In this document: positions 35,874 to 44,593 of the stretch, one piece after another
Layout of the letters: each line of letters starts with the position of its first letter
Position numbering within the stretch: position 1 is the stretch's first letter
DNA from: RGIG4576 sp964606575
Lineage (GTDB): Bacteria; Bacteroidota; Bacteroidia; Bacteroidales; Muribaculaceae
Direction of reading: 5' to 3'
Assembly (NCBI GenBank): GCA_964606575.1
Contig: CAZSHA010000006.1
Coordinates: 1 to 61,732 of the forward strand
DNA: 61,732 nt
The notes under the pieces: generated by a model
What the model was told of the DNA's origin: nothing
Database searches by the model: none
Seen by the model: the letters and a program-made list of their open reading frames with translations, nothing else
Position numbers and translations under genes: made by a program

Positions 35874-37256
35874 TTATCTGTCTTGTTGTTTGCTATATAC
35901 AAATGTTATTTTAGCCTTATCCAATCTAACTTTAGCGATAGAAGGACCAGATACAGCAGGTGTCATAGATGTAATAGTCGTTGTTGATGTGTAGTAGCTA
36001 TAACTGCTCTCGCTTGTCACGTCAACGGGAACTAATACCATGTCGCTTGCATCTTGTATATCTTCATCGCTCGCATCTAGCAATTCAAGCAAGTATTCTC
36101 TCATGTTGCCAAATGTGTACGACTTTGTGCTGCTGTTGTATGCTGCGTAAAAGTTGGTAGTGTTATTGGATATTTTGTTATTGGCAAAGAACTCATCTTT
36201 ATCCGATCTCTTTATAAGCAATAGGTACTTCGGCGGCGTGATTGAGTACTCGTTGGAGATTTCTTCCACTGGTACGTTGAAATATAAGGTGTTAACCACT
36301 TTCAAGCGTTCACTGTCGCTTTTATACATTTGTATAATATCTTCTAAAGGGAAGTTGATTTTCACGTCGTAGCCGATAGGCGCTTGCAAGATAACATCGC
36401 CGTTGTTCACCATCTCCTTAATGTTGTCGGCAATCTTTAGCTTGATGTTGTTATTGCTTATAACTTCAGGAGCCGCTGTTGCGTAGCTTGAGCTGTCACG
36501 TACTATGGTGTCAGTGCCTTCTGTAGTTGTGGTTTTACGGCGATAGTTTACAAGCAGAAATGTCTTGTCGATTTTTGAGATACGACCGCTACCGTAAGAT
36601 GTGGTAGCATATATGCCAGGGAAAAGTTGGTTGAATTTCTCTGGATATTGGAATGTAGTAGGGTTGTTTTTGTATTCGTTGAACATATCAACGGCAATCT
36701 GCTTTGGTAGCGTCATCACGATTGTGCGATATTCGCTTTTTGTCACCGTACTATGTATCAAGTCGGGTGAAGCCGATTGGGTTGCTGTGTATGAACTTGT
36801 TCCTATTAATCCGTTTGTGCTGTAGTAGCCCTCTGGGTTGAATGAGCTGTTTATTGGAACTTCTAACTGTTTGTCCAGTTGGTATACGTTTACACGCATT
36901 GGCATAATAGAATCACCAGTGTATCCTCCTATCGGGCTGCGCAAAATAAGGCGTATTGAATCAATGTTTTCTGCTGTTACGCCAGTTGTGTCGATAGCTG
37001 TAGAGGGTAAGAATTGGCATACGAAGTCGGAACTTAATTCTCCGAAGTTTGTAGCCTTGATAGCACCAAGAAGCTGTGTCATAGTACGTGTAAGGATTTT
37101 CTCGTTTCTGACAGAAGCCCCGCTCACCACAAATGATGAGTCTGCTACAACGTCTAGCTTAGTTCCAGTGATAGAGCTTCCTATGGTGTCGTCGGAGCAG
37201 GAATAAGCACCGCACATAAGCAAAAGTCCTAGTAGCAAGTAGTATGCTTTTTTCAT
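35874..37256 (-). CDS. DUF4270 family lipoprotein
   Basis: 460 residues with a lipoprotein signal (lipobox AYSC, Cys20, then Ser-Asp-Asp). The beta-rich DUF4270 domain contains GELSSDFVCQFLP, SIRLILRSPIGGYTGDS and, near the C-terminus, TVTS-like strands ending AKVRLDKAKITFVYSKQ. The family is found only in Bacteroidetes; its function is unknown and its location is probably the outer membrane. The gene starts 20 nt after the glycogen synthase-like gene, the usual pairing, so they form one operon. Confidence 0.85.
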   Translation of the reverse strand: MKKAYYLLLGLLLMCGAYSCSDDTIGSSITGTKLDVVADSSFVVSGASVRNEKILTRTMTQLLGAIKATNFGELSSDFVCQFLPSTAIDTTGVTAENIDSIRLILRSPIGGYTGDSIMPMRVNVYQLDKQLEVPINSSFNPEGYYSTNGLIGTSSYTATQSASPDLIHSTVTKSEYRTIVMTLPKQIAVDMFNEYKNNPTTFQYPEKFNQLFPGIYATTSYGSGRISKIDKTFLLVNYRRKTTTTEGTDTIVRDSSSYATAAPEVISNNNIKLKIADNIKEMVNNGDVILQAPIGYDVKINFPLEDIIQMYKSDSERLKVVNTLYFNVPVEEISNEYSITPPKYLLLIKRSDKDEFFANNKISNNTTNFYAAYNSSTKSYTFGNMREYLLELLDASDEDIQDASDMVLVPVDVTSESSYSYYTSTTTITSMTPAVSGPSIAKVRLDKAKITFVYSKQQDR

Positions 37257-37276
37257 AATTGTAAACTAAATCATAT

Positions 37277-38086
37277 TTAAAGTGATTTGTAAAATTCGGC
37301 ATATCTTTCAGCATAGCCTTTTTCGTCTTCGATATAAGGCAAGAACGGAATGCCAAGCTCTTTTACATAATCCAATATTTCGGGGTTGATGTTCTTGCTG
37401 TATTGAATAACACCGTGACTATTGGCGATTGCTAGTTTCGTTAACGCTGTGTGGTCTACTGGTTTGCCATCTATTGCGACAACGTCTTCGGGTATTATCC
37501 CATCCAATTTCATCTTTTCGGCGAGTCTGGCATCAAAAGGCTCTGGGTACTCGTCATCATATAGCGAATATACGATTTTAGACTTTAAGTAGATTGGGTC
37601 TTCGTTGTACATGTGTTTAAGATATAGCGGAGTTAGTGCCGAAATCCAGCCGTGGCAATGAATTATGTCTGGTTCCCAACGCAATTTCTTCACTGTTTCC
37701 ATGACACCACGAACGAAGAATATACTGCGTTCATCGTTGTCTTCGGGCGAAGTTGCTGTTTCTAAATCTTTGGTCACATTGTGCAAGAAATAATCATCGT
37801 TGTAGATGAAATATACTTGGATGCGTGCAGGTTGCAATGTCGCCACCTTTATAATAAGCGGATGGTCAGAGTCATCGATGATTATATTCATTCCCGACAA
37901 TCTGATGACCTCATGCAATTGGTTGCGACGTTCGTTGATAAATCCATACTTTGGCATGAAAGTACGAACTTCCATTCCTAACTCTTGTATAGCAGGAGGC
38001 AAGTCACGACCCATTACCGCAATTGGCGATTCTGGCAAATATGGAGAAATTTCTTGTGAAATAAAAAGTACTCTATTTACATCCAT
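37277..38086 (-). CDS. Glycogen/starch synthase-like protein, N-terminal GT5 domain only
   Basis: 269 residues matching the catalytic N-terminal Rossmann domain of glycogen synthase: VLFISQEISPYLPES (about 6-20), TFMPKYGFINERRNQLHEV, and IHCHGWISALTPLYLKHMY around 140-158. Ordinary GT5 enzymes have about 480 residues with a second GT-B domain; this form lacks it. The same short form is widespread in Bacteroidetes next to DUF4270, so it is a family trait rather than a break. Whether it makes glucan is uncertain, because half of the donor site is missing. Confidence 0.85.
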   Translation of the reverse strand: MDVNRVLFISQEISPYLPESPIAVMGRDLPPAIQELGMEVRTFMPKYGFINERRNQLHEVIRLSGMNIIIDDSDHPLIIKVATLQPARIQVYFIYNDDYFLHNVTKDLETATSPEDNDERSIFFVRGVMETVKKLRWEPDIIHCHGWISALTPLYLKHMYNEDPIYLKSKIVYSLYDDEYPEPFDARLAEKMKLDGIIPEDVVAIDGKPVDHTALTKLAIANSHGVIQYSKNINPEILDYVKELGIPFLPYIEDEKGYAERYAEFYKSL

Positions 38087-38104
38087 AGTGTGATTAATTT
38101 AGTG

Positions 38105-38131
38105 CAAAGATAGTAAAAAATATTCACACAA
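38105..38131 (-). promoter_or_regulatory. Promoter of the glycogen synthase-DUF4270 operon
   Basis: The minus strand reads TATCTTTG (38112-38105), 18 nt before the ATG. TTG at 38131-38129 stands 16 nt upstream, somewhat close. Confidence 0.5.
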
Positions 38132-38390
38132 CGTTCACCGTTGAACTATGAATGTAGAGTATTTAAAGAAATAACATATTATTTGGTGCTAATTTAACAA
38201 ATGTCAATATGTTTTGAGCGTTTTTTCGGTGGTTTTGAAATCGGTTGAGCGTGTTTGGATGTGGATTAAAGCGATGTGCCGATTTGTGTATGTGATAATT
38301 TAATGTTTATTTTGCAGTGTTTTTTGCGATAATGGCATGATTGTTGTAAATAAACATATTAAAAGGGAAATAAATAAAAATTAATATACG
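38132..38390. other. Divergent intergenic region before ffh
   Basis: About 260 nt between the divergent promoter and ffh. I find no gene or RNA fold. A TATTTTG box (about 38308-38315) is one base short of the consensus and may serve ffh. Confidence 0.3.
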
Positions 38391-39719
38391 ATGTTTGAAA
38401 GTTTAGTTGAAAAATTAGAGCATTCTTTTAAGATTCTAAAAGGTCAAGGTAAAATCACCGAGATAAATGTAGCAGAAACGTTGAAAGACGTTCGCCGTGC
38501 GTTGCTTGATGCCGACGTTAACTATAAAGTTGCCAAGCAATTCACCGATACTGTAAAGGCGAAGGCTATGGGTCAAGACGTGATAAATTCGCTTGAGCCA
38601 AAGCAATTGATGATTAAGATTGTTCATGACGAGCTTACTGAAATGATGGGTGGCGAACCGGCTCCGTTCAACATAGATGGTAAGCCTGCGGTTATATTGA
38701 TGTCGGGTCTTCAAGGTTCTGGTAAAACCACGTTCTCAGGAAAACTGGCTAACCGTTTAAAAGCCGATAAACATAAGAAACCGTTGCTGGTGGCTTGTGA
38801 CGTATACCGCCCTGCGGCTATAGAGCAGTTGAAAGTATTAGGAAATCAAATTGATGTTCCTGTATATTCAGAACCAGAGAGCAAGAATCCTGTAGAAATA
38901 GCTAAGAATGCGATAGCGCATGCTAAGGCTAACGGAAATGATTTGGTGATAGTCGATACTGCTGGTCGTCTTGCGGTAGATGAGGAGATGATGAACGAGA
39001 TTGAGGCTGTGAAGAAGGCTATCAATCCTACTGAAACATTGTTTGTCGTCGATGCGATGACTGGTCAAGATGCCGTGAATACCGCTAAGGAATTTAATGA
39101 GCGACTTGATTTTGACGGTGTTGTTTTGACTAAGTTGGACGGCGACACTCGTGGTGGTGCTGCGTTATCTATCCGTTCTGTTGTGAATAAGCCAATCAAG
39201 TTTGTCGGTACTGGCGAAAAACTTGAGGCAATAGACGCATTCCGTCCAAAAGGTATGGCTGACCGTATCTTGGGTATGGGTGACGTGGTTTCGCTCGTTG
39301 AGCGTATGCAACGTGAATATGACGAGAAGAAAGCAATGGAATTGCAAAAGAAGATTGCAAAGAACCAATTTGACTTCAACGACTTCTTGTCGCAAATCAA
39401 CCAAATTAAGAAGATGGGTAATTTGAAAGACCTTGCTTCTATGATTCCTGGTGTGGGTAAGGCTATTAAGGATGTGGAAATAGGTGATGATGCGTTCAAA
39501 GGCATTGAGGCAATCATCTATTCGATGACTCCTCAAGAGCGTGCTAATCCTGAAATTATAAATGGTAGTCGCCGTCAACGTATAGCAAAGGGTAGTGGAA
39601 CAACTTTGCAAGAAGTTAACCGTTTGTTGAAACAGTTTGACGAAACTCGCAAAATGATGCGTATGGCTACGACGATGAAGAACCCAATGAAGATGATGCG
39701 TAACATGCGCCGTCGCTAA
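38391..39719 (+). CDS. ffh: Signal recognition particle protein
   Basis: 442 residues. N domain (1-90), G domain with GSGKTTFSGKLANRL (about 108-122), DVYRPAAIEQL, DTAGRL and TKLDGDTRGG, then a methionine-rich M domain ending MMRMATTMKNPMKMMRNMRRR-like that binds SRP RNA and signal sequences. It directs nascent membrane proteins to FtsY. The SRP RNA gene is not seen nearby. Confidence 0.97.
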   Translation: MFESLVEKLEHSFKILKGQGKITEINVAETLKDVRRALLDADVNYKVAKQFTDTVKAKAMGQDVINSLEPKQLMIKIVHDELTEMMGGEPAPFNIDGKPAVILMSGLQGSGKTTFSGKLANRLKADKHKKPLLVACDVYRPAAIEQLKVLGNQIDVPVYSEPESKNPVEIAKNAIAHAKANGNDLVIVDTAGRLAVDEEMMNEIEAVKKAINPTETLFVVDAMTGQDAVNTAKEFNERLDFDGVVLTKLDGDTRGGAALSIRSVVNKPIKFVGTGEKLEAIDAFRPKGMADRILGMGDVVSLVERMQREYDEKKAMELQKKIAKNQFDFNDFLSQINQIKKMGNLKDLASMIPGVGKAIKDVEIGDDAFKGIEAIIYSMTPQERANPEIINGSRRQRIAKGSGTTLQEVNRLLKQFDETRKMMRMATTMKNPMKMMRNMRRR

Positions 39720-39733
39720 TATAATTGTGCTTT

Positions 39734-40612
39734 ATGGAACTGATTGACGGAAAAAAAGTATCAAGCGATATAAAGAAGGAAATAGCTGCCGAGGTTGCTG
39801 AGATGGTTGCTGCTGGAAAGAAACGGCCGCATTTGGCGGCAGTGCTAGTAGGACATGATGGCGGTAGCGAAACCTACGTTGCTGCTAAAGTCAAAGCTTG
39901 CGAGGAATGTGGTTTTAAATCTACCTTGATTCGCTTTGAAGACGACGTGACCGAAGATGAATTATTGGCCACCGTAGATAAGTTGAATAGCGATGATGAC
40001 ATTGATGGATTCATTGTCCAGTTGCCGCTACCTAAGCATATTTCAGAACAGAAGGTGATAGAAGCGATTGACTACCGTAAAGATGTTGACGGTTTTCACC
40101 CTATTAATGTTGGACGTATGTCTATTGGTTTGCCATGCTTTGTTTCGGCTACACCAGCTGGTATTGTTGAGCTGTTGCACCGTTACGGAATAGATACAAA
40201 AGGTGCTAATTGCGTAGTGCTAGGTCGCAGTAATATTGTGGGTAAGCCAGTTGCTTCATTGATGATGCAAAAGGGCAATCCGGGAAATGCCACAGTGACA
40301 GTTTGCCACAGTGCTACTAAGAATATAAAAGAAATATGCCGTGAGGCTGATATAATCATTGCCGCTCTTGGCTCACCTGAGTTCGTGAAGGAGGATATGG
40401 TTAAAGATGGTGCGGTGATTATAGACGTGGGTACTACTCGTGTGCCTTCTACTTTAACTAAGAGTGGGTGGAAACTTAAAGGCGACGTGGATTTTGAACA
40501 TGTTGCACCTAAATGTTCTTATATTACGCCAGTTCCCGGCGGAGTGGGACCTATGACTATCGTGTCTTTGATGAAGAATACCCTTTTAGCATCGAAAAAA
40601 ACTATATACTAA
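39734..40612 (+). CDS. folD: Bifunctional methylenetetrahydrofolate dehydrogenase/cyclohydrolase
   Basis: 292 residues. Converts 5,10-methylene-THF to 10-formyl-THF with NADP+. Signatures visible: GSETYVAAKVKACEECG with the catalytic Lys, DVDGFHP, GRSNIVGKP and the C-terminal PVPGGVGPMTI. The start MELIDGKKVS at 39734 matches the family; three more upstream codons are possible. It starts 14 nt after the ffh stop, so it is probably cotranscribed. Confidence 0.95.
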   Translation: MELIDGKKVSSDIKKEIAAEVAEMVAAGKKRPHLAAVLVGHDGGSETYVAAKVKACEECGFKSTLIRFEDDVTEDELLATVDKLNSDDDIDGFIVQLPLPKHISEQKVIEAIDYRKDVDGFHPINVGRMSIGLPCFVSATPAGIVELLHRYGIDTKGANCVVLGRSNIVGKPVASLMMQKGNPGNATVTVCHSATKNIKEICREADIIIAALGSPEFVKEDMVKDGAVIIDVGTTRVPSTLTKSGWKLKGDVDFEHVAPKCSYITPVPGGVGPMTIVSLMKNTLLASKKTIY

Positions 40613-40657
40613 TAGAAAACAAAAGTTGTTTTTTATTGAGGTTATGATTAATTTTGG

Positions 40658-40686
40658 GGTGCGACAAACAATGTCGCACCTTTTTG
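40658..40686 (+). terminator. Terminator after folD
   Basis: Perfect GGTGCGAC/GTCGCACC stem with a 7-nt loop, followed by TTTTTG. Confidence 0.9.
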
Positions 40687-40702
40687 TATTATAAAAATAG
40701 GA

Positions 40703-41761
40703 ATGGAACTAATGTCGATACTTCTTTTATCGTTGATCGGTCTTCTTCAGATGAACGACACTACGGAGCTTGCCTTTGTGGGTGATGCCATGCAGCACGG
40801 AGCGCAAATAAGGGTGGCTGCGCAAGTTGACGGTTCCTACGATTATAGTCCTTGTTTCACTCTGGTAGAGGGTGATATTAGGAGTGCTGATTATGCTGTG
40901 GCAAATTTGGAATGTCCATTGGGCGGTAAACCTTATTCAGGCTATCCGCTGTTCAGTTGCCCTGATGATTATGCGAAGCATTTAAGTAACATAGGTTTTG
41001 ATATGCTTGTTACGGCAAATAACCACTGTCTTGATTGCGGTGATAGGGGGCTGAAACGCACCATTAAGGCTCTTGATGATATGGGGATACCGCATATTGG
41101 AACTTATTCGGATAAAGATGACAGAGTGAGGCGTTTACCGTGCATTATTAATGTGAATGGCGTAAAAATAGCCTTTCTGTCGTATACTTATGGTACTAAC
41201 GGATTCTCAGCTACGACTCCAGTAGTTGTGGATTTCATTAATAAAAAACGAATAGAGGCTGACTTGGATTCGGCATATAAGGCTGGTGCTGAAATGGTGT
41301 GCGTGTATATGCATTGGGGCAACGAATATGAGATGTTGCCGAGCCGTTACCAGCGTGAACTTGCTGAGTTCTTGGCTAACAAGGGGGTGGATATGATTAT
41401 AGGCAGCCATCCGCATGTGGTTCAGCCTTTTGAGTTGCGGTGTGATGAACAAGATGCTAAAAACGTCTTTGTCGCATATTCGTTAGGTAATTTTATCTCT
41501 AATCAGAATGATGCCACAAGCCGTGGCGGAGCAATGGCAAAAGTGACGATAGCTCGCTATGAGAATGATCCTATAGTGCTTGATGCATCTTATAAATTGT
41601 TTTTCTGCCAAAAGCCTGCGGGAAAAGGTGATAATTATTTGCTTATACCGCAGGGTATGCAAGAACTGGTGAGGAATGACTCTAAAAATGCCTTTAACGC
41701 CTTTATGGATAAGACTTTAAAGGTTTTGGTTAGGAATAATAAAAATATTATTAACAACTAA
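40703..41761 (+). CDS. CapA family metallophosphatase-like protein
   Basis: 352 residues with a hydrophobic N-terminus that may be a signal peptide (MSILLLSLIGLL). The core has AFVGDAM (about 24-30), TANNHCLDCGDRG, MHWGNEYE and GSHPHVVQP, the metal-binding signatures of the PGA_cap/CapA branch of calcineurin-type phosphoesterases. CapA itself takes part in poly-gamma-glutamate capsule export, but most homologues have unknown substrates. It stands 14 nt before nagA with no terminator between them. A capsule role is not shown; the capsule locus is 8 kb away. Confidence 0.8.
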   Translation: MELMSILLLSLIGLLQMNDTTELAFVGDAMQHGAQIRVAAQVDGSYDYSPCFTLVEGDIRSADYAVANLECPLGGKPYSGYPLFSCPDDYAKHLSNIGFDMLVTANNHCLDCGDRGLKRTIKALDDMGIPHIGTYSDKDDRVRRLPCIINVNGVKIAFLSYTYGTNGFSATTPVVVDFINKKRIEADLDSAYKAGAEMVCVYMHWGNEYEMLPSRYQRELAEFLANKGVDMIIGSHPHVVQPFELRCDEQDAKNVFVAYSLGNFISNQNDATSRGGAMAKVTIARYENDPIVLDASYKLFFCQKPAGKGDNYLLIPQGMQELVRNDSKNAFNAFMDKTLKVLVRNNKNIINN

Positions 41762-41775
41762 ATAATGATGAAAAA

Positions 41776-42921
41776 ATGACTCAAATTATCAATGGTGTGA
41801 TTCACACTCCTCTAGGATGGGTGAAAGGCGGTTCTGTCTTATATGCAGACGGAAAGATTGTTGAGATTAAAAAAGATAGCATTGTCGTGGACGGTGCAGA
41901 TGTGATTGATGCTGAAGGCGGTTATGTTGTGCCGGGCGGCATCGAGCTTCATGTTCATGGCGGTGGCGGTCACGATTTTACCGATGGTGATGAAGATGAC
42001 TACCGTAAAGCGGTCCATGCTCACATGATACACGGTACTACAAGCATATATCCAACTTTGATGTCGACAACGGCAGAAAATATACGTCGCACTGCTGAGA
42101 TATGTACTAAATTGATGGCTGAACCCGGTAGCCCTATCTTGGGTCTTCATTTGGAAGGTCACTATCTTAGCCCTAAGAAGGCTGGTGCACAGCTTCCTGA
42201 TGCCATTAAGAATCCTAGTCCGGAGGAATATAAACCGCTTATCGAGGATTTCCCTTGTATCAAGCGTTGGGATATTGCTCCAGAATTGCCCGGAGCAATC
42301 GAATTGGGAGCCTATTTAACTAGTAAGGGCGTACTTCCTTCTATTGCTCACACGGCTGCCGTTTATGATGATGTAGTGAAAGGTTATGAGGTTGGTTTCC
42401 GTCATGCAACTCACTTCTATAATGCTATGGGCGGTTTCCATAATGTTAGAGAATATAAATCTGAAGGGACTGTAGAAAGCATATATTTGATTGACGGAAT
42501 CACAGTGGAGGTTATTGCTGACGGTATACATGTTCCGATTCCGTTGTTGAAACTTGTATATAAGATCAAGGGTGTTGAGGGAGCGGCGCTTTGCACCGAC
42601 GGATTGTCTTGTTCTGCTGGTGATGAGAATATGTATCTTGATCCACGTTTTATAATAGAAGATGGCGTGTGCAAGCTGGCAGACCGTTCTGCATTGGCTG
42701 GTAGCGTAGCTACTATGGATAGGCTTTTGCGTACTATGGTTGAAGGCGCAGGCGTTCCTTTCTTTGATGCTGTGCGAATGTCGTCAGAAACACCTGCTCG
42801 TATTATGGGCGTTTATGACCGTAAAGGCTCGATACGTGAGGGTAAGGATGCCGATTTATGTATCTACGATGCCGATTTGAATTTGAAGTCGGTTATAGCA
42901 ATGGGCAAGAAAGTTGTTTGA
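41776..42921 (+). CDS. nagA: N-acetylglucosamine-6-phosphate deacetylase
   Basis: 381 residues of the amidohydrolase superfamily. Metal ligands and catalytic motifs are visible: ELHVHGGGGHDF (about 56-67), HLEGHYLSPKKAGAQ, SIAHTAAVYDD, ATHFYNAMGGF and the catalytic Asp in LCTDGLSC. It removes the acetyl group from GlcNAc-6-P during recycling of cell wall or host glycans. No nagB is adjacent. A strong terminator follows. Confidence 0.95.
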   Translation: MTQIINGVIHTPLGWVKGGSVLYADGKIVEIKKDSIVVDGADVIDAEGGYVVPGGIELHVHGGGGHDFTDGDEDDYRKAVHAHMIHGTTSIYPTLMSTTAENIRRTAEICTKLMAEPGSPILGLHLEGHYLSPKKAGAQLPDAIKNPSPEEYKPLIEDFPCIKRWDIAPELPGAIELGAYLTSKGVLPSIAHTAAVYDDVVKGYEVGFRHATHFYNAMGGFHNVREYKSEGTVESIYLIDGITVEVIADGIHVPIPLLKLVYKIKGVEGAALCTDGLSCSAGDENMYLDPRFIIEDGVCKLADRSALAGSVATMDRLLRTMVEGAGVPFFDAVRMSSETPARIMGVYDRKGSIREGKDADLCIYDADLNLKSVIAMGKKVV

Positions 42922-42967
42922 TGCAGCCGAGGACCTTGGTAATTCAGAATTTTACGGTGAATATTAT

Positions 42968-43006
42968 AGCGATGTGCTTTTTGAAACGGCACATCGCTAT
43001 TTTTTT
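42968..43006 (+). terminator. Terminator after nagA
   Basis: Perfect AGCGATGTGC/GCACATCGCT stem, 11-nt loop, then ATTTTTTT. Confidence 0.9.
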
Positions 43007-43039
43007 CAAAAAAAGAAAAATTTTTTGTTACAAAAGATA

Positions 43040-43047
43040 TAGTTTTG
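43040..43047 (+). promoter_or_regulatory. -7 element of the ECF sigma operon
   Basis: TAGTTTTG, 52 nt before the ATG; no well-spaced TTTG upstream. Directly before it is a second T-rich tract. Confidence 0.4.
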
Positions 43048-43099
43048 CGTATAGTATAGTGAAAGGCTTTTTGAAGATAAGGAAACTTGACGTGAAATA

Positions 43100-43603
43100 A
43101 TGGATAACGAAACACTGACATCTATATTTACCGACATTCGCCAAAGGCTGACGAAAGTGGCTGTGCGTATGCTTGGGAATGATGACGATGCAGCCGATGC
43201 CGTGCAAGATGCCTTTTGTAGATTGTGGCAACGCAAGGATGGTATATCCACACGTAAAGAAGCCGAGGGGATTAGCGTAGTGACGCTTAAAAACTTGTGC
43301 ATTGACAATATTAGGCGAAATTCTGCGGGCAATACCGTGAGCTTATGTGATAATATGACAACTGCCGACGGTATTGAAGACGGCAGTTATAGTGAACAAG
43401 AACGTAAAGAGGTTTTTGATGAGGTGAATGAGATAATGGATCATAAACTGAGTGAAACCCAACGTGAGATTGTGCGGATGAGGGAATATGAGGGCTATTC
43501 TTACGAGGATATAGCTGAAATTCTAGATATGCAACCAGCAACGGTGCGTGTGCAGTTGAGCCGTGCGAGAAAATTGGTTAGAGAATGTTATAGAAACAAA
43601 TAG
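43100..43603 (+). CDS. ECF-type RNA polymerase sigma factor
   Basis: 167 residues with sigma region 2 (about 10-75; DAADAVQDAFCRLWQ) and region 4 (about 112-160; LSETQREIVRMREYEGYSYEDIAEIL, then ATVRVQLSRARKLV). It heads a four-gene run with a membrane protein, a DUF6108-like protein and an OMP. Sigma and anti-sigma in tandem suggests that it reads an envelope signal. Its target promoter cannot be read here. Confidence 0.9.
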   Translation: MDNETLTSIFTDIRQRLTKVAVRMLGNDDDAADAVQDAFCRLWQRKDGISTRKEAEGISVVTLKNLCIDNIRRNSAGNTVSLCDNMTTADGIEDGSYSEQERKEVFDEVNEIMDHKLSETQREIVRMREYEGYSYEDIAEILDMQPATVRVQLSRARKLVRECYRNK

Positions 43604-43614
43604 AACGATATAAT

Positions 43615-44100
43615 ATGAATGGTCTTGATAACATAAAAATGTCGCAAGCCGAGTTGGAACAATTGATAAGCAAATATTTCGATTGTGAAACTAGCGAGGC
43701 TGAGGAGGCTGCTCTGAAGCAGGCGTTGGCTGAATGTGGCTACAACAGTCCTGTTATAGATGATGCTAGGGTTGCTATGGGCTTTTTCTTAGTGGGGAAA
43801 ACTGTTGACTCAGGGCTTAAAAGAAAACGTGCATCAGTATACTTGTGGCGTGCTATGTCGATTGCTGCTACTGTTGCGGTACTAATAATGGTGGGAGCGG
43901 GTTTATTTAGAACTGATGATATTTTGGAAGATGATAAGTGTATTGCTTATGTTAATGGTGAGGTTGTACATGATCAGGACGTTGTTATGTCTTTGATAAA
44001 GCATGATTTGAATAATGTGAATAGTGCTTCGTCGACGGTGGAAAATAGCATAGAAAACCAGTTGTCGGCAATAAGAAGTGTATTGCAAGGCGATAAATAA
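43615..44100 (+). CDS. Single-pass membrane protein, probable anti-sigma factor
   Basis: 161 residues. A helical cytoplasmic part (about 8-70; ELEQLISKYFDCETSEAEEAAL) precedes one transmembrane helix (80-98) and a periplasmic tail with a coiled-coil-like end. Position directly after the ECF gene and this topology suggest an anti-sigma factor. There is no zinc motif; only scattered Cys (24, 41). The first 40 residues resemble the N-terminal segment seen in Bacteroidetes anti-sigma proteins. Inference, not a family match. Confidence 0.6.
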   Translation: MNGLDNIKMSQAELEQLISKYFDCETSEAEEAALKQALAECGYNSPVIDDARVAMGFFLVGKTVDSGLKRKRASVYLWRAMSIAATVAVLIMVGAGLFRTDDILEDDKCIAYVNGEVVHDQDVVMSLIKHDLNNVNSASSTVENSIENQLSAIRSVLQGDK

Positions 44101-44112
44101 AATAATGGAGAT

Positions 44113-44568
44113 ATGAAATATAGGTGGATTTTAATGATGCTGTGTGCGGTATTTTCATTGCCAGTTATGGCGCAGAGCGGGCTGCATGTTGAAAAACTTT
44201 TTGACGGGCGGTTTCGCAAGCATCCTAATGCGGTCGAGATTGTTGTGACAGGAAAGTCGGCAAACGAGTTGAGGTTGACGACTTATCGTAGTGTAGTGTT
44301 GACTGGAGAATCTGATATGATAAGTGAGATTGAAGCCTTGGTGGTGAAAGATGGATTGAAATCGGTGGCGCATAAGGAGGTGTCTTATAGGGGCGGTGAG
44401 GTGTATTATGCTTTTTATACGCTGAAACCATTATCTAGAAAGATTAATAGATACCTGTTCTATCTGAATGAGAATCTTAACGTGGGGAATCCAAAGGATA
44501 GGGTGACTATTATTTATATGGACGGCTGGGCTGATGCCGATTATATAAAGGGACTGATAAAAAAATGA
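44113..44568 (+). CDS. DUF6108-like exported protein
   Basis: 151 residues. The signal peptide ends PVMAQ, then SGLHVEKLFDGRF, VEIVVTGKSANELRLTTYRS and YYAFYTLKPLSRKINRYLFYLNE. I associate this start and length with DUF6108, known only in Bacteroidales and of unknown function. It lies between the probable anti-sigma gene and an OMP gene, 12 and 25 nt away. It may be a periplasmic partner in the same signalling unit. Confidence 0.55.
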   Translation: MKYRWILMMLCAVFSLPVMAQSGLHVEKLFDGRFRKHPNAVEIVVTGKSANELRLTTYRSVVLTGESDMISEIEALVVKDGLKSVAHKEVSYRGGEVYYAFYTLKPLSRKINRYLFYLNENLNVGNPKDRVTIIYMDGWADADYIKGLIKK

Positions 44569-44593
44569 TAGTGAAATAATTAAAATATATATT

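Noticed and set aside
37277..38086. Truncated, broken glycogen synthase pseudogene
   Set aside because: The short form next to DUF4270 is the normal state in Bacteroidetes, and the frame and promoter are intact.
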